DNA of 64,000 nucleotides, taken from assembly GCF_030247195.1 (NCBI RefSeq), contig NC_080671.1, positions 434,000,539 to 434,064,538 of the forward strand. The letters run 5' to 3'. Under the pieces are notes generated by a model. That model was not told where the DNA came from. It ran no database searches and saw only the letters and a list, made by a program, of their open reading frames with translations. This document shows, in pieces, positions 33,649 to 43,300 of this stretch (within the stretch, counting starts at the first letter, position 1; each line of letters starts with the position of its first letter). The translations under genes were made by a program, and so were the position numbers. This DNA comes from Topomyia yanbarensis (lineage: Eukaryota; Arthropoda; Insecta; Diptera; Culicidae).

Positions 33649-36524
33649 GAGTCACACAGCTAAATCTTAACCATTGTGCAGCAGCCCAACAGCTGCTGTG
33701 GCAGTCGGTCTCGGAGTCGAGGACAGATGTCGCCCTCTTATCAGACCCGTACAGCATCCCTGCCGGCAACGGCAATTGGGTGTCGGACGGGTCTGGAATG
33801 GTGGCAATCTGTACAACGGGACGGTTCCCGGTTCAAGAGGTAATACACTCCTCCGCCGAGGGTGTGGCGATTGCCAAGATCAATGGTGTGTTCTATTGCA
33901 GCTGCTACGCCCCACAAAGGTGGCCAATAGAACAGTTCTACCAGATGATCGACAGGCTCTCGTCGGACCTCGTGGGCCGGAAACAAGTAGTAATAGCGGG
34001 AGACTTTAACGCTTGGGCAGTGGAGTGGGGCAGCCGCTGTACAAATAGCAGGGGTCAAGCGCTAATGGAAGCGTTTGCGAAACTCGATACTGTGCTAGCT
34101 AATGATGGCTCCGCTAGTACATTCCGTAGAAACGGGGTGGAGGCGTGGATTGACCTAACATTTGCCAGCCCGAGTCTGGCTCCAGGCATGGAATGGAGGG
34201 TAGACGAAGGCTACACCCATAGCGATCACTTAGCAATCCGCTTTAAGATCAACTATGGTGTGCAGCATCCGAGGGCGGGAGATCCCTGTCAGGTACGCGG
34301 GTGGAAGTCCAATCACTTCGACAGCGAAGCTTTCACCGCGGCCCTGGGACTGGAGGCCAACACCGACAGTCTAAGCGGGGATGCGCTGGTAGCTGTTCTA
34401 TCACGCGCGTGCGACGCCACTATGCCGAGAAAAACACTGCCAAGAAACGGTAGATGCCCGGTATACTGGTGGAGTGCCGAGATTGCAGCTCTACGGTCAG
34501 CCTGTCTCAGAGCTAGACGTAGGATGCAAAGAGCTCGCACCGAGGATGCAAGAGAGAACCGCCGTGAAGTGTTTCGAGCTGCGAAATTGGCCCTTAACAA
34601 GGCTATTAAGAGCAGCAAGAGAGCGTGTTTCGACAACCTGTGTGAGAGTGCCAACGCGAATCCGTGGGGTGACGCCTACCGGATTGTGATGGCCAAGACC
34701 AAAGGGGGCTCCCCACCCCCAGAACGGTCTCCGGACCGGTTGGCAACGATTATCGAAGTACTCTTCCCGTCTCGAGCCACAAGCCCCTGGCCACCTGCAC
34801 TACGAGACAGTGCGGGCACGGTCGAAATGGTGGCTCCAGTGACGAACGAAGAACTACTCGCAGTGGCTAAATCCCTAGCAATGAACAAAGCTCCAGGGCC
34901 GGATGGAGTTCCGAACAACGCTCTCAAGGCAGCGATCATAGCGAACCCGAACATGTTCAGGCTAGCTATGCAGAGATGCCTTGACGAGTGCCGTTTCCCC
35001 GATAGATGGAAAAGGCAGAAACTGGTGCTGTTGCCGAAGCCCGGGAAGCCGCCAGGCAACCCATCGGCGTACAGACCAATCTGTCTGATAGACACGACTG
35101 GCAAACTGCTTGAGAGGATCATCCTCAACAGGCTCACCCCGTACGCGGAAGGTACGGACGGTCTGTCAAGCAACCAGTTTGGCTTTCGGAAGGGTAAGTC
35201 CACAGTGGACGCTCTCAACTCAGTGATAAATACTGCCGAGATAGCGATCCAACGAAAAAGGCGAGGTATTCGATACTGTGCGTTAGTGACACTTGACGTG
35301 AAGAACGCATTCAACAGCGCAAGCTGGGATGCCATCGCGCTCTCGTTACACCGGCTTAGCCTACCGGTGGGTCTGTACCGGATCCTGGAAAGCTACTTCC
35401 AAAACCGCGTACTGCTATACGAGACCGATGCCGGTCAGAAAAGGGTTCCGATTACCGCCGGAGTCTCGCAGGGCTCGATCCTAGGCCCGGTGCTATGGAA
35501 CCTCATGTATGACGGGGTTCTGAGACTGAAGTTCCCTCCTGGGGTCAAGATCGTCGGCTTTGCCGACGACGTAACCTTGGAGGTCTACGGGGAGTCAATT
35601 CCTGAGGTAGAACTAACCGCAGAACACGCGATTAGCACGGTGGAGGAATGGATGAGCGCGAGAGGCCTGGAGCTCGCTCATCATAAGACGGAGGTAGTTA
35701 TCGTCAACAACCGCAAGTCGGCACAACATGCAGTTATCCATGTGGGAGAAGTCGCGATCACTTCACAGCGAAGTCTGAAGTCTCTCGGAGTCATTATAGA
35801 CGACAAGCTGACCTTCGGCAGCCATGTCGACTATACGTGCAAGAGAGCGTCGACTGCTGTTGCGGCACTATCGAGAATGATGTCCAACAGCTCAAAGGTG
35901 TGCGCCAGTAGACGTAGGTTACTGGCAGGCGTTGCCGTATCTATCCTCAGGTACGGCGGCCCGTCATGGTCAAGAGCACTGAGGGTAACCAGTTACCTAC
36001 AGAAACTGGAGAGCACCTACCGCGTGATGTGCCTCAGAGTGATATCTGCCTACCGCACGGTATCACACGATGCATCCTGCGTGATAGCGAGCATGATGCC
36101 AGTCGGGCTGGTCATTCGGGAAGATGAGGAGTGCTTTGAGCTACGTGGAAATAGGGGAGCCCGCGAGCGCACCAGGGTGACCTCGGTCGCCAGATGGCAG
36201 CGTGAGTGGGACAACTCCTCGAAAGGTAGGTGGACCCACCGGCTGATACCTAGCATATCGAGCTGGGTGGGAAGACCCCATGGGGAAGTTCACTTCCACC
36301 TGACACAATTCCTGTCAGGCCATGGCTGTTTCCGTCAGTACCTCCACAGGTTCGGGCACGCGGAGGTCCCAGTCTGCCCGGACTGCCCAGGTGTAGATGA
36401 AACTGCCGAACACATACTGTTCGTATGTCATCGGTTCGACGTCGAAAGAAGAGCAATGCTTGACGTCTGTGGCTGGGACACAACCCCGGATACCCTTATT
36501 CAGCGGATGTGTCAAACGGTGTAG
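33645..36524 (+). CDS. R1-clade ORF2: AP endonuclease and reverse transcriptase
   Basis: 959 residues from GTG at 33645. The N-terminus MRVTQLNLNHC is the usual start of the endonuclease. Endonuclease motifs are GDFN (Asp about 120) and SDH (about 193-195). RT motif A LDVKNAF has its Asp at about 551, motif B is GVSQGSILGP, and motif C FADD has its Asp pair at about 641-642. A C-terminal CPDC...H...C motif starts at about 911. No RNase H, as usual for R1. The start codon overlaps the ORF1 stop as GTGA, where relatives have ATGA-type overlaps for stop-restart translation; here the A is G. The TAG at 36522-36524 is premature: the same frame continues with 31 sense codons to TAG at 36618-36620. 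Confidence 0.92.
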   Translation: MRVTQLNLNHCAAAQQLLWQSVSESRTDVALLSDPYSIPAGNGNWVSDGSGMVAICTTGRFPVQEVIHSSAEGVAIAKINGVFYCSCYAPQRWPIEQFYQMIDRLSSDLVGRKQVVIAGDFNAWAVEWGSRCTNSRGQALMEAFAKLDTVLANDGSASTFRRNGVEAWIDLTFASPSLAPGMEWRVDEGYTHSDHLAIRFKINYGVQHPRAGDPCQVRGWKSNHFDSEAFTAALGLEANTDSLSGDALVAVLSRACDATMPRKTLPRNGRCPVYWWSAEIAALRSACLRARRRMQRARTEDARENRREVFRAAKLALNKAIKSSKRACFDNLCESANANPWGDAYRIVMAKTKGGSPPPERSPDRLATIIEVLFPSRATSPWPPALRDSAGTVEMVAPVTNEELLAVAKSLAMNKAPGPDGVPNNALKAAIIANPNMFRLAMQRCLDECRFPDRWKRQKLVLLPKPGKPPGNPSAYRPICLIDTTGKLLERIILNRLTPYAEGTDGLSSNQFGFRKGKSTVDALNSVINTAEIAIQRKRRGIRYCALVTLDVKNAFNSASWDAIALSLHRLSLPVGLYRILESYFQNRVLLYETDAGQKRVPITAGVSQGSILGPVLWNLMYDGVLRLKFPPGVKIVGFADDVTLEVYGESIPEVELTAEHAISTVEEWMSARGLELAHHKTEVVIVNNRKSAQHAVIHVGEVAITSQRSLKSLGVIIDDKLTFGSHVDYTCKRASTAVAALSRMMSNSSKVCASRRRLLAGVAVSILRYGGPSWSRALRVTSYLQKLESTYRVMCLRVISAYRTVSHDASCVIASMMPVGLVIREDEECFELRGNRGARERTRVTSVARWQREWDNSSKGRWTHRLIPSISSWVGRPHGEVHFHLTQFLSGHGCFRQYLHRFGHAEVPVCPDCPGVDETAEHILFVCHRFDVERRAMLDVCGWDTTPDTLIQRMCQTV

Positions 36525-37177
36525 AAGTGGAACGCAGTCTCGGCTGCTACCATCCAGATTGCCAGTAGGCTACAGGTAATCTGGCGAACCGAGCAACAGA
36601 CGGCGGGCACGGCTAACTAGTGATTGGTTAGCTGGAGCGAAAAAGGCCAAGCGCAAAAAAGGGAGTGAATGGTCTGTTCATGCCGAGGCAGGTTTGGCGC
36701 AGCGAATGGCAACCGCGTAAGGGGTAAACCCAGCCACCCCGAAGCAAGACAGAAGAGTGAGTGTATAGGCGTATAAGTGGACTGCCTCATGCCAAGACGG
36801 AGGAGTGAAAGGGTGAGCATCCAAGTCAGTCTCACACTGCATGTTAAGGGTGAGCACAAAAGTCAGCCTCATGTGGGAGTGTTTGAGAGTGAATCAAAGT
36901 GTGATTGAGAGAGCACCCAAGTAAGCCTCATACAGGATTATGATCGCGTGAGTGAGAGTGAATGAGTACATTTAGTACAGCCATCCCCCCAGAAGTAATA
37001 CCGAGAGGTAGTTCCTGGGAGGAATGATGGCGGAGCCCAATGGAGTTTAGTCGGTATTAATGGCTGGTCACCATTCGAGTCCGACACGCCCCCAGTGCAC
37101 CCAGTGTGGTAGATTGGACCCTACCGTTTGCACGTGTACTGGGCTAGGACATAAAGGTCTTCTCCATTGTAAAAAAA
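36525..37177 (+). other. R1-clade element 3' tail
   Basis: Holds the last codons of the original ORF2 (to 36620) and a 3' untranslated region rich in GAGTGA and AGTCAGCCTCAT words that repeat at about 36820, 36860 and 36920 (AAGTCAGTCTCAC, AAGTCAGCCTCAT, AAGTAAGCCTCAT). These form a loose tandem array. It ends in a short A run. Confidence 0.55.
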
Positions 37178-38435
37178 AACGCTTTTAATCCACCTAACAG
37201 TGTGATGAGACATTTCTTATAACTCTTATCACTCTCTTCGGATATTATATCGTTTGAGAACATTTAGAACTTGATGCTTCGCGATGTTTTTGATAACACA
37301 TACTACATGGGATAGTGGCAGGACTCAGAGAATCGCTCAAATCAACATAGGACAACATCAGTGCTAGAAATCTCAAACCAAATCAATGGGAAAGCGAAAA
37401 AATGGCCCATAAAATAGACATACAAATTATTGCTAATGCTCTGTTAATAAAATATCTAAATTCCTCAATCAATGCATTGTGGTGGGAAAACTGAATTTTC
37501 CTAAAGGGGTTATGTATATTGTACTGAGCCAAAAAATCGATTTTTTTTTAATCGAAATGAAGTTTATACTTTACTCAAATTTCCAACGCGACTGAGACCT
37601 AAAAATCAACGCTTTTTCTGGAAAAAAACGCGATACTAGCAGTGACACCATTCAAAGAAAATCAACAGTGAATATTTCCAGACTTGGTTTTATTTCCTAT
37701 TTAAGAACTATTGTGTTTTTTACATCCTAGATTGCATGATTCAGTGATCGAAACCCAAAACTTCATGAAGTATTTGAAATTATTAAATTAAAATTTGTGT
37801 TTGCTATTGAAATTGACAAAATGATAGTATCGCCCTTTTGACGATTGTTTACTTTTTCGGTCCCACCTATCAGCATTGAAGTATCGCCCTTACGTTTTTT
37901 TACAATACCAATTTTACAATTGGTGGGGGTTTGGTGAAAATCGATCTTACTGTCCAAACGGCATAATTCAGAAACCGTAATTTTTGAAGTTTTAAAATTA
38001 TGCAGAATTAATATTTCAGAAAATAGTAACAGAGTTCGTGTTTTTAGCGAATTTGTTGAGACTTTATTGTAGTCATGAATATTAACCTGAGAAAATTCAC
38101 CATAAATACTTCTTGGACGATATACCGCCAAAATTATTTTATCAAATGATGCGCTGTTTAACGTTTGTAAAACTCATCGAAGATACTAAACCTCCGAAAT
38201 TGGTGGTTTCAAAATGATGTTATCTTGACCTTAAATTACTGTTTTTGAACATTTGACCTATACATATAATTGGTCATACAACAAAAATCAAATTCTCATC
38301 AAAATCGATCAGAACCTGCTAGAGTCGAATGGAAATCGTAATTTTTCATAAATTTCTCTCTACATTCGGATAGTGTTATCCTCGATATTAATCATATTAC
38401 GTTTTCGTCTCAACTCGACGCATTCCCAAAATGAA
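37178..38435. other. no recognised gene; repeat head at the left edge
   Basis: CTTTTAATCCACCTAACAGTGTGATGAG at the left resembles the head of the dispersed repeat at 30931 and 38440. The rest is A/T-rich without recognised coding sequence or borders. Confidence 0.35.
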
Positions 38436-38700
38436 AACCTGTTCTAATCCACCTAGTGGTGCATTTGTGCTTTTCTCATTTGTCCAGACTACGATTCCAT
38501 GGCGGGTTATGTTCAATACAATGGTGGAAATGAATATTACATGTTCAGTACGATTTGCACATACATACAATGGATCGACAGCCACGACCTTGAGATACTA
38601 TGTGATACTGAAACATCGCTTGACCGCCGCTGGTTTCAAGCGATGTTTCAGTATCACATAGTAAGATCCGGGAGGTCCGGGTCCTGCCGAAAATTTTCAA
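38436..38700. repeat. dispersed repeat, left part, split by the I-group LINE
   Basis: Starts CCTGTTCTAATCCACCTAGT, like 30931, and continues in register (GTGCATTTGTGC, TTTCTCATTTG). Its right part continues after the LINE at 44858 and ends in the shared TTTCTATATGAGAAAGGC block near 44975. Without the insertion the unit would be about 0.4 kb. It also carries a perfect hairpin at 38596-38663. Confidence 0.6.
38596..38663. repeat. perfect 27-bp-arm hairpin
   Basis: The left arm 38596-38622 (TACTATGTGATACTGAAACA then TCGCTTG) is the exact reverse complement of 38637-38663, with a 14-base loop. The homologous place in the copy at 30931 has no such palindrome, so the second arm was added in this copy. 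Confidence 0.85.
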
Positions 38701-38710
38701 CTTGTTAAGA
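38701..38710. repeat. 10-bp target-site duplication of the I-group LINE, left
   Basis: CTTGTTAAGA, repeated exactly at 44848-44857 directly after the A-tail. Confidence 0.85.
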
Positions 38711-38996
38711 TCATAACTCTCCGAGCTCTCGATCGAAGCAGTTCGTTTTCTGGTGCTGTGCATAAAGTGAACAAGAATAAATTGTCAGTGAAGGTCAACC
38801 TTTGTTCGAGGCAGTCTTTGTTCGCCGGTGCCCAGGCTGGTGAAGTGAATACCAGAATAGCCGGAATCGCCGCTATATAAGCTAAGTATTTTTTTTTTCT
38901 TTCATTTCCCTTTCCCCGATCGGTCTCTACTTCTGCCCTTTCCCCTGAATATAAGTTTCATCTCTCGTTTACACCACGTGTTATCCTCGTGCCTAA

Positions 38997-40361
38997 ATGG
39001 CCGAGGGCGAAGTAACATTGGATGGGAATGATATTCCCATGGATATACCGGATAAACCCGAAATTACTCCCTCCCCTGATTCCCCCAGTCCTCCCCGTAT
39101 TAAAACATACCCAGCCAGTTCGACTGGACCCTGGGTGGTGTATTTCCGGCCCAACACGAAATCGCCCAATATTCTAGAAATCTCACGGGAGCTGACTGCC
39201 AACTACCCGTCCGTGGCTCAGATAACACGTGTTCGAGCTAATAAGATACGCGTTATAGTAAATGACCTCGACCAGGCAAACCAGATTGCTCGCAGCGAGC
39301 GTTTTACGAAGCAATTCAAAGTGTATGTGCCTTGTAGAGTTGTGGAGATCGATGGGGTCGTCGCCGAACCGGGTCTAAAGTGCGAAGACCTGTTGAAGTA
39401 CGGAGTTGGCTGCTTTAAGGACCCTTCACTTCAAAAGGTGAAAATTCTGGAATGCAAGCAATTGTATTCCGCAAAAACTGAAGATGATAAGACAACTTAT
39501 TCTCCGTCAGACTCGATTCGGGTGACTTTCTCCGGATCTGCTCTTCCCAACTATGTCCTCCTGGATAAGGTTCGCCTACCTGTTCGCCTATTTGTACCGC
39601 GGGTAATGAACTGCAGCAATTGCAAGCAACTGGGCCACACAGCCACTTATTGTGGCAATAAAAAACGGTGCGGCAAATGCGAGGGAGAGCATGAGGATGA
39701 CGCTTGCGGTGGAGAAACTGAGAAGTGTATTTACTGCGGGGGCCCTCCGCATGCTCTTAAGTCATGCCCGGCGTACAAGCAGCGCGGGGATAAAATTAAG
39801 CGCTCCCTTAAGGATCGCTCGAGGCACTCTTATGCAGAAATGCTAAAGAATGCTTCGCCATCTGTCCCTTCCGAAAATTCCTTTGCTCTTTTGGCTGGCG
39901 TTGAGCAAGAATCTGACGACCCACAAGAGGGAACATCATTGGTTAACCCAGGGGAATCCAGGAAGAGGAGAAATCTAGCCTCCCCTACATTGCCTCGTAA
40001 GGGTGCCAAGGTGTCGTCCACTCAGAGTGCGCCAACCGCAATCAATAAATCCAACGGAAGTGATGCACAAAAGCCGAAGCAATTTGCTCCAGGACTTGGA
40101 AATATTAATTCTAACAAGGAGTACCCACCACTTCCAGGGACACCAAAAACCCCAAGTGTCCCCTTTTTTCAAACAGATACTCAGTCCAGTAGCGGACTAA
40201 TGAAATTTTCTGACATAGTGGACTTAATTTTCACAGCTTTCAATGTTACTGATCCTCTTAAAAGCCTTCTGATACGTTTTCTCCCTATAGTTCAAACATT
40301 TTTGAAGCAGTTGACTACTAAATGGCCCCTCCTTGCTGCGATCGTATCCTTCGATGGCTAA
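38997..40361 (+). CDS. I-group LINE ORF1 (gag-like, zinc knuckles)
   Basis: 454 residues, uninterrupted, starting MAEGEVTLDGNDIP. It has an acidic, proline-rich N-terminus, then a region (about 40-200) that aligns in style with the RRM-like domain of I-element gag proteins. Three zinc knuckles follow at about 206-255 (CSNCKQLGHTATYC, CGKCEGEHEDDAC, CIYCGGPPHALKSC), then a polar tail and a C-terminal hydrophobic stretch. Gag proteins of this type bind the element RNA and form particles that carry it back to the nucleus. Its TAA at 40359-40361 lies inside the beginning of ORF2, so translation of ORF2 probably uses the overlap. Confidence 0.93.
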   Translation: MAEGEVTLDGNDIPMDIPDKPEITPSPDSPSPPRIKTYPASSTGPWVVYFRPNTKSPNILEISRELTANYPSVAQITRVRANKIRVIVNDLDQANQIARSERFTKQFKVYVPCRVVEIDGVVAEPGLKCEDLLKYGVGCFKDPSLQKVKILECKQLYSAKTEDDKTTYSPSDSIRVTFSGSALPNYVLLDKVRLPVRLFVPRVMNCSNCKQLGHTATYCGNKKRCGKCEGEHEDDACGGETEKCIYCGGPPHALKSCPAYKQRGDKIKRSLKDRSRHSYAEMLKNASPSVPSENSFALLAGVEQESDDPQEGTSLVNPGESRKRRNLASPTLPRKGAKVSSTQSAPTAINKSNGSDAQKPKQFAPGLGNINSNKEYPPLPGTPKTPSVPFFQTDTQSSSGLMKFSDIVDLIFTAFNVTDPLKSLLIRFLPIVQTFLKQLTTKWPLLAAIVSFDG

Positions 40362-43300
40362 GTCATCGAACGAGGTCACCGATTCGATCACTGTTCTACA
40401 GTGGAACAGCAGAAGTATCCTCCCGAAAATCGATTCCTTTAAATTTTTACTAAATAGTTTAAAATGTGATGCTTTCGCATTATGTGAAACTTGGTTAACT
40501 TCCGATATAAATCTCAACTTCCACGACTTTAATATAATTCGTCTGGATCGAGAAAACCCCTATGGAGGAGTACTTTTGGGGATCAAAAAGTGCTATTCTT
40601 TCAACCGAATTAACCTCCCTTCGACACCAGGCATTGAAATTGTCGCTTGTCAAGTTTTAATCAAAGGTAAAGACCTTTGCATTGCTTCCATCTACATTCC
40701 TCCTAGAGCCTCGGTAGGGCACCGAACGCTTTGTAATATCACGGAATCCTTACCGGCACCGCGGCTAGTTCTGGGAGACTTTAACTCGCACGGTACGGTA
40801 TGGGGCTGTCTTCATGATGATAATAGATCAACATTAATCCAAGATCTTTGCGATAATTTCAACATGACCATCTTAAACACGGGAGAAATGACGCGGATTC
40901 CTACACCACCAGCACGCGCAAGCGCGTTGGATTTATCTCTATGCTCGACTTCGCTACAGTTAGATTGCATGTGGAAGGTGATCCCTGATCCCCACGGTAG
41001 CGACCATTTGCCTATCGTGATTTCAATTGCTAACGGTTCAAGACCATCGGAAACAATCAATGTATCGTATGACCTCACACGGAACATTGATTGGAAGAGT
41101 TACGCGACCGCGATATCCGTTAAAATCGAATCCACTCAAGAACTTCCTCCGGAGGAAGAGTACAGGTTTTTGGCTGGCTTGATTCTCGACAGTGCGAATC
41201 AAGCTCAGACTAAACCAGTACCCAGCGCGAATACCCATGGACGGTCTCCCACCCTGTGGTGGGATAAAGAGTGCTCAGAGCTGTACGCGGAAAAGTCCAC
41301 TGCATATAAGGCCTTCCGGGAAGACGGGTTACCCGCTAGCTATCTACAGTACGCGTCGTTAGAAAGGCGAATGAAGAGTCTAATGAAAGCCAAAAAACGT
41401 AGTTATTGGCGCCGGTTCGTCGACGGGTTAACGAGAGAAACAGCGATGAGCACTCTTTGGGGTACGGCTCGACGTATGCGTAACCGTAATAGTACCAACG
41501 AGAACGTGGAATATTCAAACCGTTGGATATTTGCTTTCGCCAAGAAGATCTGTCCGGACTCTGTCCCGGTACAGAAAACGTACCGCGCCGCGTCTCCTCA
41601 CGATACCGCGAACGAAACACCGTTTTCGATGGTGGAGTTCTCACTTGCTCTCTTATCATGCAACAATAACGCCCCAGGGTTAGACAGAATCAAATTCAAC
41701 TTGCTGAAGAATCTACCTGACACTGCAAAAAGGCGCTTGTTGAATTTATTTAACAAGTTTCTTAAGGGTAACATTGTCCCTCATGACTGGAGGCAAGTGA
41801 AGGTCATCGCCATCCAAAAACCAGGAAAACCAGCCTCCGACCACAACTCATATCGGCCGATTGCAATGCTGTCCTGTATTCGGAAGTTGTTCGAGAAAAT
41901 GATCTTGTTTCGCCTCGACAATTGGGTTGAAGCAAATGGCTTACTGTCAGATACACAATTTGGCTTCCGCAAAGGCAAAGGGACGAACGATTGCCTTGCG
42001 TTGCTTTCTACAGAAATCCAAATGGCCTATGCTAACAAAGAGCAAATGGCATCAGTCTTCTTGGATATTAAGGGGGCTTTTGACTCAGTTTCTATCAACA
42101 TTCTGTCAGAGAAGCTGCACCAGCATGGTCTTTCGCCAATTTTAAATAACTTTTTGCTAAACCTGTTGTCTGAAAAGCACATGCACTTTTCGCATGGCGA
42201 TTTAACAACATCGCGATTTAGCTACATGGGTCTTCCCCAGGGCTCATGTCTAAGTCCCCTGCTCTACAATTTCTACGTGAATGACATTGACGATTGTCTT
42301 GCCAATTCATGCACGCTAAGGCAACTTGCAGACGACGGGGTGGTCTCTGTTACAGGGCCCAAAGCTGCCGACTTGCAAGGACCATTACAAAATACCTTGG
42401 ACAATTTGTCTGCTTGGGCTCTTCAGCTGGGTATTGAGTTCTCCACGGAGAAAACTGAGTTGGTTGTTTTTTCTAGGAAGCGTGAGCCGGCGCAACTCCA
42501 GCTTCTATTAATGGGTGTAACGATCAATCAGGTTTTCACATTTAAATATCTCGGGGTATGGTTCGACTCTAAAGGTACCTGGGGATGTCACATTAGGTAT
42601 CTGAAACAGAAATGCCAACAAAGGATCAATTTTCTCCGAACAATAACTGGAACATGGTGGGGTGCTCACCCAGGAGACCTGATCAGGTTGTACCAAACAA
42701 CGATATTGTCGGTGATGGAGTACGGGTGTTTCTGTTTCCGCTCCGCTGCGAACATACACTTCATCAAACTGGAGAGAATCCAGTACCGTTGCTTGCGCAT
42801 TGCCTTGGGTTGCATGCACTCGACCCATACGATGAGTCTCGAAGTGCTGGCGGGCGTTCTTCCGCTAAAAAATCGATTTTTGGAACTCTCATATCGATTG
42901 CTCATCCGATGCGACATTCTGAACCCGTTGGTGATTGAAAACTTCGAGAGGCTCGTCGAGCTTAATTCTCAAACCCGATTTATGGCCTTGTACTTCGACT
43001 ACATGGCACAGAGCATTAATCCTTCTTCATATACTCCCAGCCGTGTTCGTTTCCTAGATACTTCTGATTCTACTGTATTCTTCGACACATCCATGAAGGA
43101 AGAGATTCGTGGAATCCCGGACCATATACGCCCGCAAGTGATCCCCAATATATTTTATAATAAATTCCGAGAAGTCGACTGCGACAAAATGTTTTACACT
43201 GACGGATCAAATCACGATGGGTCCACTGGCTTCGGTATCTTCAACAATACTATCACCGCTTCATTCAAGCTCAATGATCCCGCTTCAGTTTACGTCGCAG

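Larger units (their letters stand above)
31850..37177 (+). mobile_element. R1-clade non-LTR retrotransposon, Waldo-like, nearly full length
   Basis: About 5.3 kb with a 5' leader (31850-32197), gag-like ORF1, an endonuclease-RT ORF2 and a 3' tail ending ATTGTAAAAAAAAA. The protein signature (AP endonuclease, RT, then a C-terminal CCHC-type motif and no RNase H) places it in the R1 clade. The 5' end abuts an ACAY microsatellite, the known target type of Waldo elements of this clade. The 3' side runs into an unrelated sequence (CGCTTTTAATCCACCTAACA), so no target duplication was found. It carries one ORF1 frameshift and one premature stop near the end of ORF2. Confidence 0.82.

Noticed and set aside
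32638..35335. Antisense frames of 216 and 219 codons in the R1-clade element
   Set aside because: GC-rich coding sequence with strong codon bias leaves long antisense frames; no homology and they cover the gag and RT genes.
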